This document shows positions 42,490 through 50,961 of a stretch of 64,000 bases of DNA, one piece after another (within the stretch, counting starts at the first letter, position 1; each line of letters starts with the position of its first letter). The stretch is taken from NCBI GenBank assembly GCA_020848745.1, contig JADLHM010000012.1, forward strand, positions 1 through 64,000. The letters run 5' to 3'. A model generated the notes under the pieces. It ran no database searches. It saw nothing but the letters and a program-made list of their open reading frames with translations, and had not been told where the DNA came from. Origin of the DNA: Deltaproteobacteria bacterium (GTDB lineage Bacteria; Desulfobacterota; Binatia; UTPRO1). Made by a program: the position numbers and the translations under genes.

Positions 42490-43914
42490 ATGCGCACCGC
42501 CGAACGCATTCGCTACGACCTGCACGATCTTCTCGACCCCGCGCGCGTGGTCGACGATCCCGCAACCCTCGCACGTGCCCGTCGGGACACCTGGGTCATC
42601 TCGGTCTGGCGGAGCCTGCAAAACGCGCCGATCGCGAACCCCGTGTGCGTCGTTCGCCCGACAGCGACCGCCGAGGTGAGCGCCGTGCTCCGGTACGCGA
42701 CCCGCGAGCGCGTGGCGGTCGTTCCTTTCGGCGCCGGTTCCGGCGTATGCGGCGCGGTCCTGGCACCGGAGCACTCGATCGTCGTGGATCTCGGAGCGAT
42801 GCGGACGTTGAAGCACATCGACGGAACCGCCCTGCTGGCGACCGTCGAACCCGGGCTTCTCGGTTCGGAGTTCGAGCAGAGTTTGAACGACGCGGGGTAC
42901 TCGATGGGCCACTTCCCGCAATCGATCGCCTTGTCGTCGGTCGGTGGCTGGGTCGCGACCCGCGCCGCAGGTCAGTTCTCGACCAAGTACGGCAACATCG
43001 AGGACATGCTGGTCGCGTTCGAGGCGGTGCTGCCCGACGGTGAGGTGGTGCGCACGCGCGCCGTACCGCGGACAGCCGGGGGGCAAGACCTGCGACACCT
43101 CTTCCTCGGCGCCGAGGGCACGACGGGCATCCTGACCGAGCTGACGTACGAGATTCACCCGCTGGCGCCGTCGACCGAGAAGGTGGCGATCGCGTTCCCA
43201 TCGATGAGCGTGGGCCTCGAGGCGCTTCGCCGTGTGATGCGCTCGGGGTGGCGCCCGGCCGTCCTGCGGCTCTACGACGAGATCGAGGCGGGCCGATCCT
43301 TCGCGGGCGCGGCCAATGACGGCGAAAGCCTGCTGCTGGTCCTGACCGAGGGCCCACCCGAGCTCACCCGCGTGGAACTCGACGGCGCGATCCGCGTCGC
43401 CGGTGATGTGGGCGGTCGGGTCGTCGGCGCCGCGCCGGTCGACAGCTGGCTCCATCATCGCAACGCGGTTCCGGGGTTCGAGTACTTCCTCAACCAAGGC
43501 ATGGTCGTCGACACGATCGAGGTGGCATCGACCTGGGACCGGATCGACCGCCTCTACGCCGGCGTTCTGGCGGGAATGCGCGCCGTCCCAGGAATCCTCG
43601 TCGCGTCGGGCCACAGCTCTCACAGCTACGCGACGGGTACCAACATCTACTTCACCTTCGCCGGAAGGCCGGACCGACCCGAGGATCTCGAGGATCTCTA
43701 CTTCCGCATCTGGAACGCCGCGATGGAGGCGACCCTCGCGGCCGGCGGGACCATCTCGCATCACCACGGCATCGGCCGAGTTCGCCGAGAATGGCTTCCA
43801 CGCGAGCTCGGGTCGGCGTATCCGCTGCTGACGAAGATCCGCCAGGCTCTGGATCCGCTCGGGATCATGAACCCGGGAGCACTGCTCCCCGACCCCACGA
43901 GCCGCCGCGCTTGA
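42490..43914 (+). CDS. FAD-binding oxidase, alkyldihydroxyacetone-phosphate synthase-like
   Basis: AAGGAG 9 bases before ATG 42490 sets the start; 474 residues. The type-4 FAD domain shows CVVRPTATAEVSAVLRYATR, VPFGAGSGVCGAVLAPEH and the GGWVATRAAGQFSTKYGNIE loop that contacts the flavin. The C-terminus has TISHHHGIGRVRREWLPREL, the H-H-H-G motif of alkyl-DHAP synthase that exchanges the acyl group of acyl-DHAP for a fatty alcohol in ether lipid synthesis. D-lactate or glycolate oxidases share the fold but seldom this motif. The position between glpD and glpK supports a DHAP-linked role. Substrate not proven. Confidence 0.82.
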   Translation: MRTAERIRYDLHDLLDPARVVDDPATLARARRDTWVISVWRSLQNAPIANPVCVVRPTATAEVSAVLRYATRERVAVVPFGAGSGVCGAVLAPEHSIVVDLGAMRTLKHIDGTALLATVEPGLLGSEFEQSLNDAGYSMGHFPQSIALSSVGGWVATRAAGQFSTKYGNIEDMLVAFEAVLPDGEVVRTRAVPRTAGGQDLRHLFLGAEGTTGILTELTYEIHPLAPSTEKVAIAFPSMSVGLEALRRVMRSGWRPAVLRLYDEIEAGRSFAGAANDGESLLLVLTEGPPELTRVELDGAIRVAGDVGGRVVGAAPVDSWLHHRNAVPGFEYFLNQGMVVDTIEVASTWDRIDRLYAGVLAGMRAVPGILVASGHSSHSYATGTNIYFTFAGRPDRPEDLEDLYFRIWNAAMEATLAAGGTISHHHGIGRVRREWLPRELGSAYPLLTKIRQALDPLGIMNPGALLPDPTSRRA

Positions 43915-45371
43915 GCTCGCACGTCCTCGCCATCGATGAGGGCGGCAGCGGCGTCCGCGCCTACATCTTCGACCACGACGGGCGTGAGGTCGCGACGGCC
44001 CATTCGGAGATCTCGCTCCTTTGTCCCCGACCGGGTTGGGTCGAGCACGACCCGCTCGAACTCTGGACCCGCTCGCTCGAAGTAGCGCGCGCCGCCCTGA
44101 AGCGCGCTGGGATACCGGCCACGGAGATCGCGGGGCTCGGCATCTGCAACCAGCGTGCTTCCGCGCTGGTATGGGACGCCGACACCGGAAAGCCGATCTA
44201 TCCCGCCATCGGCTGGCAGGATCTCCGGACCGTCGAGTACTGCAACGATCTCGGACGGCGCGGCTACATCTTGAGCCCGCTGCAATCCGCGTCCAAGTTC
44301 TCGTGGGTCCTGGAGAACGTCCCGGGCGCGCGGGCGCGCGCCGATGCCGGACGCCTTCGGTTCGGCACGGTCGATACCTGGCTCACGTGGCAGTTGTCGG
44401 GCGGAACGTCTCACGTCACCGACGACTCGAACGCCTCGTGCACGGGGGTCTACGATTTCCTGACCGGCGGCTGGGACGCGGCGTTGCTCGAGAGCCTGCA
44501 CCTGCCGCACGCGAGCTTTCCGGCGATCGTTTCGACGAGCGCGATCGCCGGAGTCACCGACACGAACCTGTTCGGCGCCCCGATCCCGCTTGCCGCGCGT
44601 GCAGGAGATCAGCAAGCCGCAATGTTCGGACAGCTCCGCATCCAGCCCGGGATGATGAAGATCACCTATGGAACGGCGGCGATGATGGACCTCAACGTCG
44701 GCCCGTCCATTCGCTTGTCCCCGAACGGCTGCTTCCCGCTCGTGCTGTGGGAGCTCGATGGCGCACGATCGTATTGTCTCGAAGGAAGCGCCGTGACCGT
44801 CGGGGCCGCCATGCAGTGGCTCCGGGACGGGCTCGGCATCCTCTCGGACGTGGCGGACTCGGAGGCGATCGCGAGGAGCGTCGAGGACAGTGGTGGCGTC
44901 TGGTGTATTCCGGCGTTCCAAGGGCTCGGCACGCCCTACCTCGATCCCGGAGCACGTGCGGTGATCGGCGGACTATCGCGTGCAACCGGCCGCGCCCAGA
45001 TCATCCGAGCGGTACTCGAGGGCATCGCCTTCCGTTGCGGGGAGGTGATCGAGGCGTTGCGCGCGGATGCTCCGGAATCCACCCTCGACGTCGTGCGCGT
45101 CGACGGCGGCGCCGCGAGGAACGACTTCCTCATGCAGTGTCAGGCTGACGTGACCGGCGTACCGGTCGAACGGCCGGTCGTGTTCGACGCCGCGTGTCTC
45201 GGCGCCGCCTACCTCGCGGGCTTGGCGACCGGGTTCTGGCGGGACGTCGCCGAGCTCGACCGCATGTGGCGTCGCGACAAGTCGTTCGAGCCGCGCTGGA
45301 GCTCGGAGGAGCGCACGGAGCGCATGGCGCGGTGGAAGCGCATCGTAGAGCTCGGCCGCCGACAACCGTGA
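43911..45371 (+). CDS. glpK: FGGY carbohydrate kinase, probable glycerol kinase
   Basis: 486 residues from TTG 43911, which overlaps the previous stop (TTGA). FGGY kinase motifs include HVLAIDEGGSGVRAYIFDHD (the phosphate-1 loop, with Gly-Ser replacing the usual Thr-Thr/Ser), AIGWQDLRTVEYC, DTWLTWQLSGG, RAGDQQAAMFGQLRIQPG, ITYGTAAMMDL and DGGAARNDFLMQ. GDQQAA(M/L)FGQ favours glycerol kinase over xylulokinase. It would feed glycerol-3-phosphate to glpD. The altered phosphate-1 loop (DEGGSG rather than DQGTTS) leaves some doubt about the sugar. Confidence 0.85.
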   Translation: MSSHVLAIDEGGSGVRAYIFDHDGREVATAHSEISLLCPRPGWVEHDPLELWTRSLEVARAALKRAGIPATEIAGLGICNQRASALVWDADTGKPIYPAIGWQDLRTVEYCNDLGRRGYILSPLQSASKFSWVLENVPGARARADAGRLRFGTVDTWLTWQLSGGTSHVTDDSNASCTGVYDFLTGGWDAALLESLHLPHASFPAIVSTSAIAGVTDTNLFGAPIPLAARAGDQQAAMFGQLRIQPGMMKITYGTAAMMDLNVGPSIRLSPNGCFPLVLWELDGARSYCLEGSAVTVGAAMQWLRDGLGILSDVADSEAIARSVEDSGGVWCIPAFQGLGTPYLDPGARAVIGGLSRATGRAQIIRAVLEGIAFRCGEVIEALRADAPESTLDVVRVDGGAARNDFLMQCQADVTGVPVERPVVFDAACLGAAYLAGLATGFWRDVAELDRMWRRDKSFEPRWSSEERTERMARWKRIVELGRRQP

Positions 45372-46015
45372 CCCCAACCGACACGTTGCCCCGCGGCAGC
45401 GCGGTTCGACTTGTGATTCTCGACTGCGACGGTGTCCTGTTCGACTCGTTCGAAGCAAACGTCGCGTTCTACGATTCCGTCCTGAAGGATCTCGGCCACC
45501 GCCCGCTCGTCGGCATGGCCCGCGATCTGTGTCAGCGCATGTCGGGTCCGCAGCTCTGGGCGCACCTTTTCTCCGACGATGATGCCATGCTCGCACGCGC
45601 CAAAGCGGCGGCCTCGCACGCGGATTACTCGCCTTTCTATGAACTGATGCGTCCTACGCCCGCGCTCGACGGCACGTTGGCTCGTCTGGCGCGTCATTGT
45701 CGCGTGGCGATGGCGACGAACCGGGGGCGTACCGTCGGAGAGGTCGTGCGTCGCTTCGGTCTCGATCGCTTTCTGTCGGCCTGGCTCGGCATCCTCGACG
45801 TACCGCGCGCGAAGCCGGCCCCCGATCTTCTCTTGGCAAATCTCGATCGGGCCCAGGTCCCGGCATCCGCCGCGGTCTACGTTGGCGACACGTCGATAGA
45901 CCGCGACGCGGCCGCGGCCGCGGGTGTTCCGTACGTCGGCGTCGGCTCGTGCAGCGGCACGGCACGCGCCATCGCAGAGCTTCGCGAACTCCCGGATCTA
46001 CTCGCGATCCCCTGA
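45368..46015 (+). CDS. HAD-superfamily hydrolase
   Basis: 215 residues; GTG 45368 overlaps the glpK stop by 4 bases. The HAD motifs are complete: LVILDCDGVLFDSFEANV (the nucleophile Asp and acid Asp), VAMATNRGRTVGEVV, KPAPDLL and YVGDTSIDRDAAAAAG. The helical cap fits the phosphoglycolate/beta-phosphoglucomutase-like subfamily. From its operon it might hydrolyse glycerol-3-phosphate or a damaged triose phosphate, but this is inferred from position only. It ends 7 bp from the convergent carboxypeptidase gene. Confidence 0.85.
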   Translation: MTPTDTLPRGSAVRLVILDCDGVLFDSFEANVAFYDSVLKDLGHRPLVGMARDLCQRMSGPQLWAHLFSDDDAMLARAKAAASHADYSPFYELMRPTPALDGTLARLARHCRVAMATNRGRTVGEVVRRFGLDRFLSAWLGILDVPRAKPAPDLLLANLDRAQVPASAAVYVGDTSIDRDAAAAAGVPYVGVGSCSGTARAIAELRELPDLLAIP

Positions 46016-46022
46016 GAGGCCG

Positions 46023-47183
46023 TCAGCGCTGCACGACACGGGTCGGCAAATCGACCTGCGCCGCCATCGTTCGCGCCGCCGATTCCGCCTGTCGGCGGTC
46101 CTTGTAGGGCCCAACCTCCACGCGATACCGGACGCGACGCCGCCGACCTCGACCGTCGGCGAGGCGATCGACCGACACGTCGAATCCTCGTCGGCCGAGG
46201 GCGCGACCCAGACGCTCCGCACGATCCTGGCGATCGAAGGTCCCGACGTGGATAGCGTACTGAGGCAATCGTACGGCCTTTGCGCTCGCCGTCGACGCGC
46301 GTCGTTCGCTCTGCGGAGCACGATTCACCGCTTGCTGCGTCTTGGATCGTCGATCCGCGTCGGGCGGCATCTCGTCGCCAAAGCCGAACTCGAGCAGCCG
46401 ACGGGCATCGCCCCAGAGGTCTCGCGATCCCATCAGCGCAACGATGATCTCGCGGCCGCCGTAGCTGCCGGCCCCGACGAAGCATTTCTTCGCCGCGATG
46501 GTATAGCCCGTCTTCCCAATCACGGGGATGCGATAGTTCTCGAGAAGCCGGTTGTGGCTCCGCAGAGCGATACGACGCGTGCTGTTCTCGACGCCGACGA
46601 CGACTGCTTTGGTCCCGAGGATCTCCCGGAACCTCGGGACGGCGAGCGCATAGCGAAAGATCGTCGACAGGTCCCGGACGGTCGAATAATGCCCGTCCTG
46701 CGTAAGCCCGTGAGGATTCGCAAAGCGCGTCCTCCTAGCACCGAGCAGCCGGGCTCGAGCCGTCATGCGGGCGCCGAAGGCGTCGACTGACGGCGCGAGA
46801 TGCTCGGCGATCGCGATGCTCGCATCGTTCGCCGAGTTCAGGAGGATCGCATAGACGAGATCCTCGAGCAGAAGACGTTGCCCCGGGCGGAGGTTGACCT
46901 TGCTCGGTGCCACCATGCACGCCTCGGGACTCGCTTCGACCCGGTCCCGCAGACGACCGCTCTCCAACGCCAAGATCGCCGTCATGACCTTGGTCGTGCT
47001 CGCCGGAGGGAGCTGCTCGTCGGGATCCTGCGCCCAGAGCACGCTTCCCGTTCGCGCATCGACGATGATCGCCGACTTCGCCGTCACGCGCGGCGCGTCC
47101 GCCGCATTCGATGCCGCCGGTCGCACCTGCACGAGCATTGCCGCAACCGCCGCCACCCACACCCACCGACTACCGGTTTGCAT
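46023..47183 (-). CDS. D-alanyl-D-alanine carboxypeptidase with SPOR domain
   Basis: Signal peptide (residues 1-27, ending SNAADA), then the S11 peptidase fold. The active site comprises LPPASTTKVMTAI (SxxK), LLNSANDASIAI (SxN) and VIGKTGYTIAAKKCF (KTG). The C-terminal ~80 residues after a Lys/Arg linker form a SPOR domain (YAIHVGTFDRQDRAERLGRA, then YRVEVGPYKDRRQAES), which binds glycan strands at the septum. PBP5-type enzymes trim the pentapeptide; SPOR fusion points to division-site work. GGGAGG lies 10 bases before ATG 47183. Confidence 0.9.
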   Translation of the reverse strand: MQTGSRWVWVAAVAAMLVQVRPAASNAADAPRVTAKSAIIVDARTGSVLWAQDPDEQLPPASTTKVMTAILALESGRLRDRVEASPEACMVAPSKVNLRPGQRLLLEDLVYAILLNSANDASIAIAEHLAPSVDAFGARMTARARLLGARRTRFANPHGLTQDGHYSTVRDLSTIFRYALAVPRFREILGTKAVVVGVENSTRRIALRSHNRLLENYRIPVIGKTGYTIAAKKCFVGAGSYGGREIIVALMGSRDLWGDARRLLEFGFGDEMPPDADRRSKTQQAVNRAPQSERRASTASAKAVRLPQYAIHVGTFDRQDRAERLGRALGRRGFDVSVDRLADGRGRRRRVRYRVEVGPYKDRRQAESAARTMAAQVDLPTRVVQR

Positions 47184-47343
47184 CGCGATTTGCCTCCCGA
47201 CCTTCGCACCCTGCCGCGAAGGCAGTATTTCACAGGTCATTCCGTCTCGACAAGAAACGCGCCTTGCTCCAGAGTACCGGCCGACCAGCCGCGGACGTCG
47301 TCAGAATCGCGGCGCGGTGGCTGTCGTTTCGAGGAGCGTTGGA

Positions 47344-48351
47344 ATGGGGATTGGGGTTACGAGGCGTGTCGCGGTGGTCAGTGGGGTCTGTGCTGTCCTG
47401 TGGCTCGGATCGCTCCTGACGTTCGTCGCGACGTCGACGAACGCATCGAGATGGACCGAGGAAGACTTCGCCACCCGGAACCCGACTCGTTACCCGGTCA
47501 GCGGATCGCCCGGAGCGGGTGGCACAAGCATCGTCGGTGCCCTCGAGACTTACGTCGTGGAGGAGGGCGACACCTTGCTCGACGTTGGTCGCCATTTCGA
47601 CCTCGGATACAACGAGATGACGTCCGCGAATCCCGGCGTGGACCCTTGGATGCCATCGCCGAAAGAAGTGCTGGTGATCCCTACGGAGTTCGTGCTGCCG
47701 GACGCCCGTCCTGCGGGTGTCATCGTGAACATTCCGGAGATGCGGCTCTACCATTTCCGCGGCGGAACCCTGGTGACCTATCCCGTCGGACTCGGTCGCG
47801 ACGATTGGCGAACGCCGGAGGGAACGTTCAAGATCCGAGGCAAGACCGAGAGCCCCACCTGGGTCATCCCGGAATCGATCCGCGCCGAGCACATCCGTGA
47901 GCGCAACGATCCCCGAACGTTTATCGCGGGCGGCGACCCCGAGAACCCGCTCGGCCAGTATCGTCTGGAATTGACGCTCCCGCTCTACGCACTCCACGGG
48001 TCGAACATGCCCTGGGGTGTCGGCATGCAAGTCAGCCATGGATGCATCCGACTCTACAACGAGGACATCGCGATCCTCTTTCGGGAGGTGACGGTTGGGA
48101 GTCCCGGGGAGTTCCTCTACCAACCCGTCAAGCTGGGCAGTCGCGACGGCGAGATCTTCGTCGAGGTCCACCCGGACATCTACGGGCTCCGAGGCAACCT
48201 GGAAGACGAAGCGAACCGGATCATTGCGCAGCGTGGTTGGATCGATCGCGTCGATCCGGTGCGTCTACACCGCTCGATCCGAGATCAGACTGGTGTTCCC
48301 ACGTCTGTCTCGTACCGGGGAAGACCGGAAACGGCCGCGCCCCAACATTGA
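47344..48351 (+). CDS. LysM L,D-transpeptidase
   Basis: GAGGAG precedes the ATG at 47344. 335 residues: a membrane anchor or signal (VAVVSGVCAVLWLGSLLTFV), a LysM domain (YVVEEGDTLLDVGRHFDLGY, then MTSANPGVDPWMP) and a YkuD domain with ALHGSNMPWGVGMQVSHGCI followed by RLYNEDI, holding the His and Cys of the active site. This ErfK/YbiS-like enzyme attaches proteins to, or cross-links, meso-DAP peptidoglycan. The extended C-terminus after position 48200 (EVHPDIYGLRGNLEDEANRI) is commonly seen in the ErfK group. Confidence 0.9.
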   Translation: MGIGVTRRVAVVSGVCAVLWLGSLLTFVATSTNASRWTEEDFATRNPTRYPVSGSPGAGGTSIVGALETYVVEEGDTLLDVGRHFDLGYNEMTSANPGVDPWMPSPKEVLVIPTEFVLPDARPAGVIVNIPEMRLYHFRGGTLVTYPVGLGRDDWRTPEGTFKIRGKTESPTWVIPESIRAEHIRERNDPRTFIAGGDPENPLGQYRLELTLPLYALHGSNMPWGVGMQVSHGCIRLYNEDIAILFREVTVGSPGEFLYQPVKLGSRDGEIFVEVHPDIYGLRGNLEDEANRIIAQRGWIDRVDPVRLHRSIRDQTGVPTSVSYRGRPETAAPQH

Positions 48352-48370
48352 AGCCCGGCCGCTCAACACC

Positions 48371-48775
48371 TCACGCTATAGCGTTCTGCAAAGCACCTTC
48401 GTAGTGAACCTCGCTGCGCTGCGAGGCGCGAACCGCGACGGCCCGGCGCCAGCGATCGAGGCCGGAACGCAGATAGTCGGCGTTCATCTCCAGAACGTCG
48501 CAGATGTTCTCGAAGGCAAAGAGCCACGAGCGATCGTTCGACGAGAACCATTCCTTTGCCTCGAGGAAGCATGCCTGCTCACGCGGGTCGCAAGCCGCTG
48601 CGTGCTTTCGGTAGCTGTCGACAGCGTCTTCGAGGACCGCCAGCATCAGACGACGCTCACCCTCTACCGCCCGACCCCGGCGAAAAGCGGCAAAATATTG
48701 ATTCGGCAACAGAATATCCGGCTCGAACAGCCCAGCACCGGTGCCACCCTCTGACTTTTTACCCCTTGCTTGCAT
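48371..48775 (-). CDS. Small uncharacterised protein, paralogue A
   Basis: 134 residues from an ATG at 48775 preceded by AAGGG. The core EPDILLPNQYFAAFRRG, EGERRLMLAVLEDAVDSYRK and LFAFENICDVLEMNADYLRS is strongly similar to the protein at 51258, so the two are paralogues. Predicted helical, with a possible helix-turn-helix-like end (ICDVLEMNADYLRSGLDRWR), so DNA binding is possible. No known family is recognised. It lies downstream of the S24-like gene, separated by two palindromes and a sigma-54-like sequence. Confidence 0.75.
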   Translation of the reverse strand: MQARGKKSEGGTGAGLFEPDILLPNQYFAAFRRGRAVEGERRLMLAVLEDAVDSYRKHAAACDPREQACFLEAKEWFSSNDRSWLFAFENICDVLEMNADYLRSGLDRWRRAVAVRASQRSEVHYEGALQNAIA

Positions 48776-48795
48776 GACCCTTGTCTCCCCTCGAA

Positions 48796-48812
48796 TTGCC
48801 GCGTTGCGGCAA
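48796..48812. promoter_or_regulatory. Perfect 7+3+7 palindrome before paralogue A
   Basis: Arms TTGCCGC and GCGGCAA flank GTT, 21-37 bp before the start codon. It overlaps the downstream half of a sigma-54-like promoter, a position suited to an operator. Confidence 0.5.
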
Positions 48813-48822
48813 ATTACTAGCC
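48807..48822 (-). promoter_or_regulatory. Sigma-54-like promoter candidate of paralogue A
   Basis: On the minus strand the sequence reads GGGCTAGTAATTTGCC, with GG and GC separated by 10 bases and 8 of 12 informative consensus positions matched (TGGCACG-N4-TTGCW). The predicted start of transcription leaves a leader of about 22 bases before the ATG at 48775. Confidence 0.3.
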
Positions 48823-48860
48823 CGTGGGAGAGGGCGTATGAAATGAAAAAGCTTACGATC

Positions 48861-48883
48861 GACAATTAGCAGGGCTAATTGTC
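48861..48883. promoter_or_regulatory. Perfect 10+3+10 inverted repeat over the stop of the S24-like gene
   Basis: Arms GACAATTAGC and GCTAATTGTC enclose AGG and overlap the TAG stop at 48875. On the minus strand a run of five T follows about 8-12 bases later. It could be a weak terminator or, because of its AT-rich perfect symmetry, an operator. Confidence 0.5.
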
Positions 48884-49471
48884 AAGTACGCTGATCTGAA
48901 GCTGTTTACGGACCATTTCCGCCTCATTGCGAAGCGCTCTTCGGAGACGGGGATTGCGCGTCGTGGCTCGGGTCGCTTCGAGCATGCTCAGCTGACTACG
49001 CAGAATCCCTTGTCGGCTAGGAGAGCGAGCGGTCGCGAGAGTGAGAGCATCGTCACCTGAAGGTGGCGCGCCGCAGCGCGGTGGAAATCCCTTACGCCTG
49101 ATGATCCCGACGAAGGTTCCCACGATGTCGCAAGGCGGTTCCATCTCCCGAAGAGCGGAGCCACACTGAAGCGTGGGGCGGCCGGCGACCCTGGCGAGGA
49201 CCAGACCTTCCGGCTCAGGCACGCGCGCGACGTCCACCAGGAGGTAGTCCCCTCGTTGCAGACCGGCACTGCTGAGTGCTTCGCCCTGGACGAGGAACGC
49301 GCGGACGCTCGGGGCGCGATCGGACGCCGTAGTACCGCGTGCAGGCGACAGTCGGACTTCCTCGAGCCCGTCATTGGCGACTAAGACACCTTCGAGCGGA
49401 AGTCGGCGAATTGCTCCCGGTCTGGTCGTCACTCGCACGAAACTAGGTTCCCAGCTTGCGGCTTCGCTCAT
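48875..49471 (-). CDS. S24/LexA-like domain protein lacking the catalytic Ser
   Basis: 198 residues; AGGAGA lies 9 bases upstream of ATG 49471. The middle (FLVQGEALSSAGLQRGDYLL, then VDVARVPEPEGLVLARVAG) matches the S24/S26 protease fold of LexA and UmuD, where the usual G-(D/E)-S-M nucleophile loop is GEAL. Ser is replaced by Ala66 and no clear catalytic Lys follows. There is no N-terminal helix-turn-helix; a helical tail (QLSMLEATRATTRNPRLRRA) follows. It may be a dead sensor/binding module. It sits between gshA and the small paralogue A on one strand. Identification rests on this motif alone. Confidence 0.55.
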   Translation of the reverse strand: MSEAASWEPSFVRVTTRPGAIRRLPLEGVLVANDGLEEVRLSPARGTTASDRAPSVRAFLVQGEALSSAGLQRGDYLLVDVARVPEPEGLVLARVAGRPTLQCGSALREMEPPCDIVGTFVGIIRRKGFPPRCGAPPSGDDALTLATARSPSRQGILRSQLSMLEATRATTRNPRLRRALRNEAEMVRKQLQISVLDN

Positions 49472-49532
49472 TGTCGTGGTTCTCCTACGCTCGACGACAC
49501 TTTAGCGACGGTCCTCGACGTGGCTAGCGCAT

Positions 49533-49547
49533 CGTCAGCGGCTGACG
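49533..49547. promoter_or_regulatory. Perfect 7+1+7 palindrome upstream of the S24-like gene
   Basis: Arms CGTCAGC and GCTGACG around one base, 62-76 bp before the start codon, in the short gap after gshA. A TGATGCG/GATGCG direct repetition flanks it. A dyad in this position is a typical place for a dimeric repressor to bind. Confidence 0.45.
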
Positions 49548-49581
49548 CATCACCGACGCGTCGGCATGGCCGTGGAGGAAC

Positions 49582-50961
49582 CTACTGCGGGAGCCGGTAC
49601 GTTGTGTGCTCGATGAGGCGTGTGACGTCGCGATTCCACGGACCTTCCCAGAGCTCCGCAAGCATCCGTCCGAGAGACTTCCCGTGACGCACCAGCTCTT
49701 CGAGCCGGTCTAGATAGATCCGCTCGTCCTCGCCCTTGGCATCCAACTTGTTCTGTCGGCGCAAGCCCGCTGCGCCGATGGTGACGAGCTCGCGACCCAG
49801 GTCGGCGAGGGCGATCCTCCTGATCCGCGCGTAGAGGCCCTCGCGGTGCGCGTCGCGATAGATCGCCAGCCGCTCCTCCCAGGTCCACGAGCGCACGAGA
49901 TCCCACGCCCCTTCCAGCGAGTCCCGCTCGTAGAGTATCCCCTTGAGCAACGCCGGCAACGCCAGCATCAGTTCCGGCGGCTGGCTGTCCGCGCTCCGCA
50001 CCTCGAGGTATCGCTTCAGCCGAACCTCGGGAAAGAGCGTCGTCAGGTGGAGCGCCCAGTCCTCGAGAGTGGCGCGCTCGCTTCCCATGCCGTTCCGCAC
50101 GTAGTCGCGAAACGTCTGATGCGTCTCCACGTACTCTCCGTTTCGGATGATGAAATACATCGGCACGTCGAGCGCCCATTCGACGTAGTCGTCGATACTC
50201 GCCTCGGGTGAGAATGCGAACCGCATCAGTCCCGAACGCGCGTTGTCAGTATCGGTCCATATGTGACCCCGCAGGGTCATGAAGCCGTTCGTCCTCCCCT
50301 CGGAAAGGGACGAGTTCGCGAACATCGCGGAGATCAAGGGGACGAGCCCCATTGCCACCCGGAATTTTCGCATCGCATCGCGTTCGTCGCCGAAGTCGAA
50401 ATTCGCCTGCACCGTAGCCGTTTGCTTCATCATCTTCTGACCCAGAGTTCCGACGCGCGTCATGTACGGACCCATGATCTCGTACCGCCGTTTGGGCACC
50501 CATTCGATCGCCTCGACCCGGCTGACCGGTTGAATACCGAGGCCGAGGAAAACGATCCCGAGCTCGGCGCCGACCGTGACGATCTCTTTGATGTGCTCGA
50601 TCAGCTCCGCGTGGGCGCAGTGAATACTCGAGCACTGCTCACCACTGAGCTCCAGCTGTCCGCCGGGCTCGACCGTGATGTTCGCATCGCGACCCGTGAG
50701 AGCGATGAGCCGACCACGCTCGCGTTTCGGGATCCACCCGAACCGCTCGGCGAGGCGCTCGAGCACGGTCTCGATGCCGCGCTTTCCGCTGAAGGGGGCT
50801 GCCCAGCCATTCTCCTGAAGGACCCCGACCTTCTCGTACTCCGTGCCGACACGCCAGTCGGCTTCGGGCTTCGCGCCGCTCGCCACATAGCGAATCAACT
50901 GCTCGACGTCTTCGATCGGTTGCTGCGCTGCTGGGTCGCTCCCCGTCGTGAACTCCGACAT
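49582..50961 (-). CDS. gshA: Glutamate-cysteine ligase (plant/proteobacterial GCS2 type)
   Basis: 459 residues with family landmarks RVGTEYEKVGVLQENGWAAP, ITVEPGGQLELSGEQCSSIH and ATVQANFDFGDERDAMRKFR, and GRTNGFMTLRGHIWTDTDN. This plant-type ligase makes gamma-glutamylcysteine from glutamate, cysteine and ATP, the first step of glutathione synthesis. No gshB is next to it. Intact; the N-terminal start at 50961 gives MSEFTTGSDPAAQQPIED. A glutathione-using GST remnant occurs elsewhere in the window. Confidence 0.93.
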   Translation of the reverse strand: MSEFTTGSDPAAQQPIEDVEQLIRYVASGAKPEADWRVGTEYEKVGVLQENGWAAPFSGKRGIETVLERLAERFGWIPKRERGRLIALTGRDANITVEPGGQLELSGEQCSSIHCAHAELIEHIKEIVTVGAELGIVFLGLGIQPVSRVEAIEWVPKRRYEIMGPYMTRVGTLGQKMMKQTATVQANFDFGDERDAMRKFRVAMGLVPLISAMFANSSLSEGRTNGFMTLRGHIWTDTDNARSGLMRFAFSPEASIDDYVEWALDVPMYFIIRNGEYVETHQTFRDYVRNGMGSERATLEDWALHLTTLFPEVRLKRYLEVRSADSQPPELMLALPALLKGILYERDSLEGAWDLVRSWTWEERLAIYRDAHREGLYARIRRIALADLGRELVTIGAAGLRRQNKLDAKGEDERIYLDRLEELVRHGKSLGRMLAELWEGPWNRDVTRLIEHTTYRLPQ

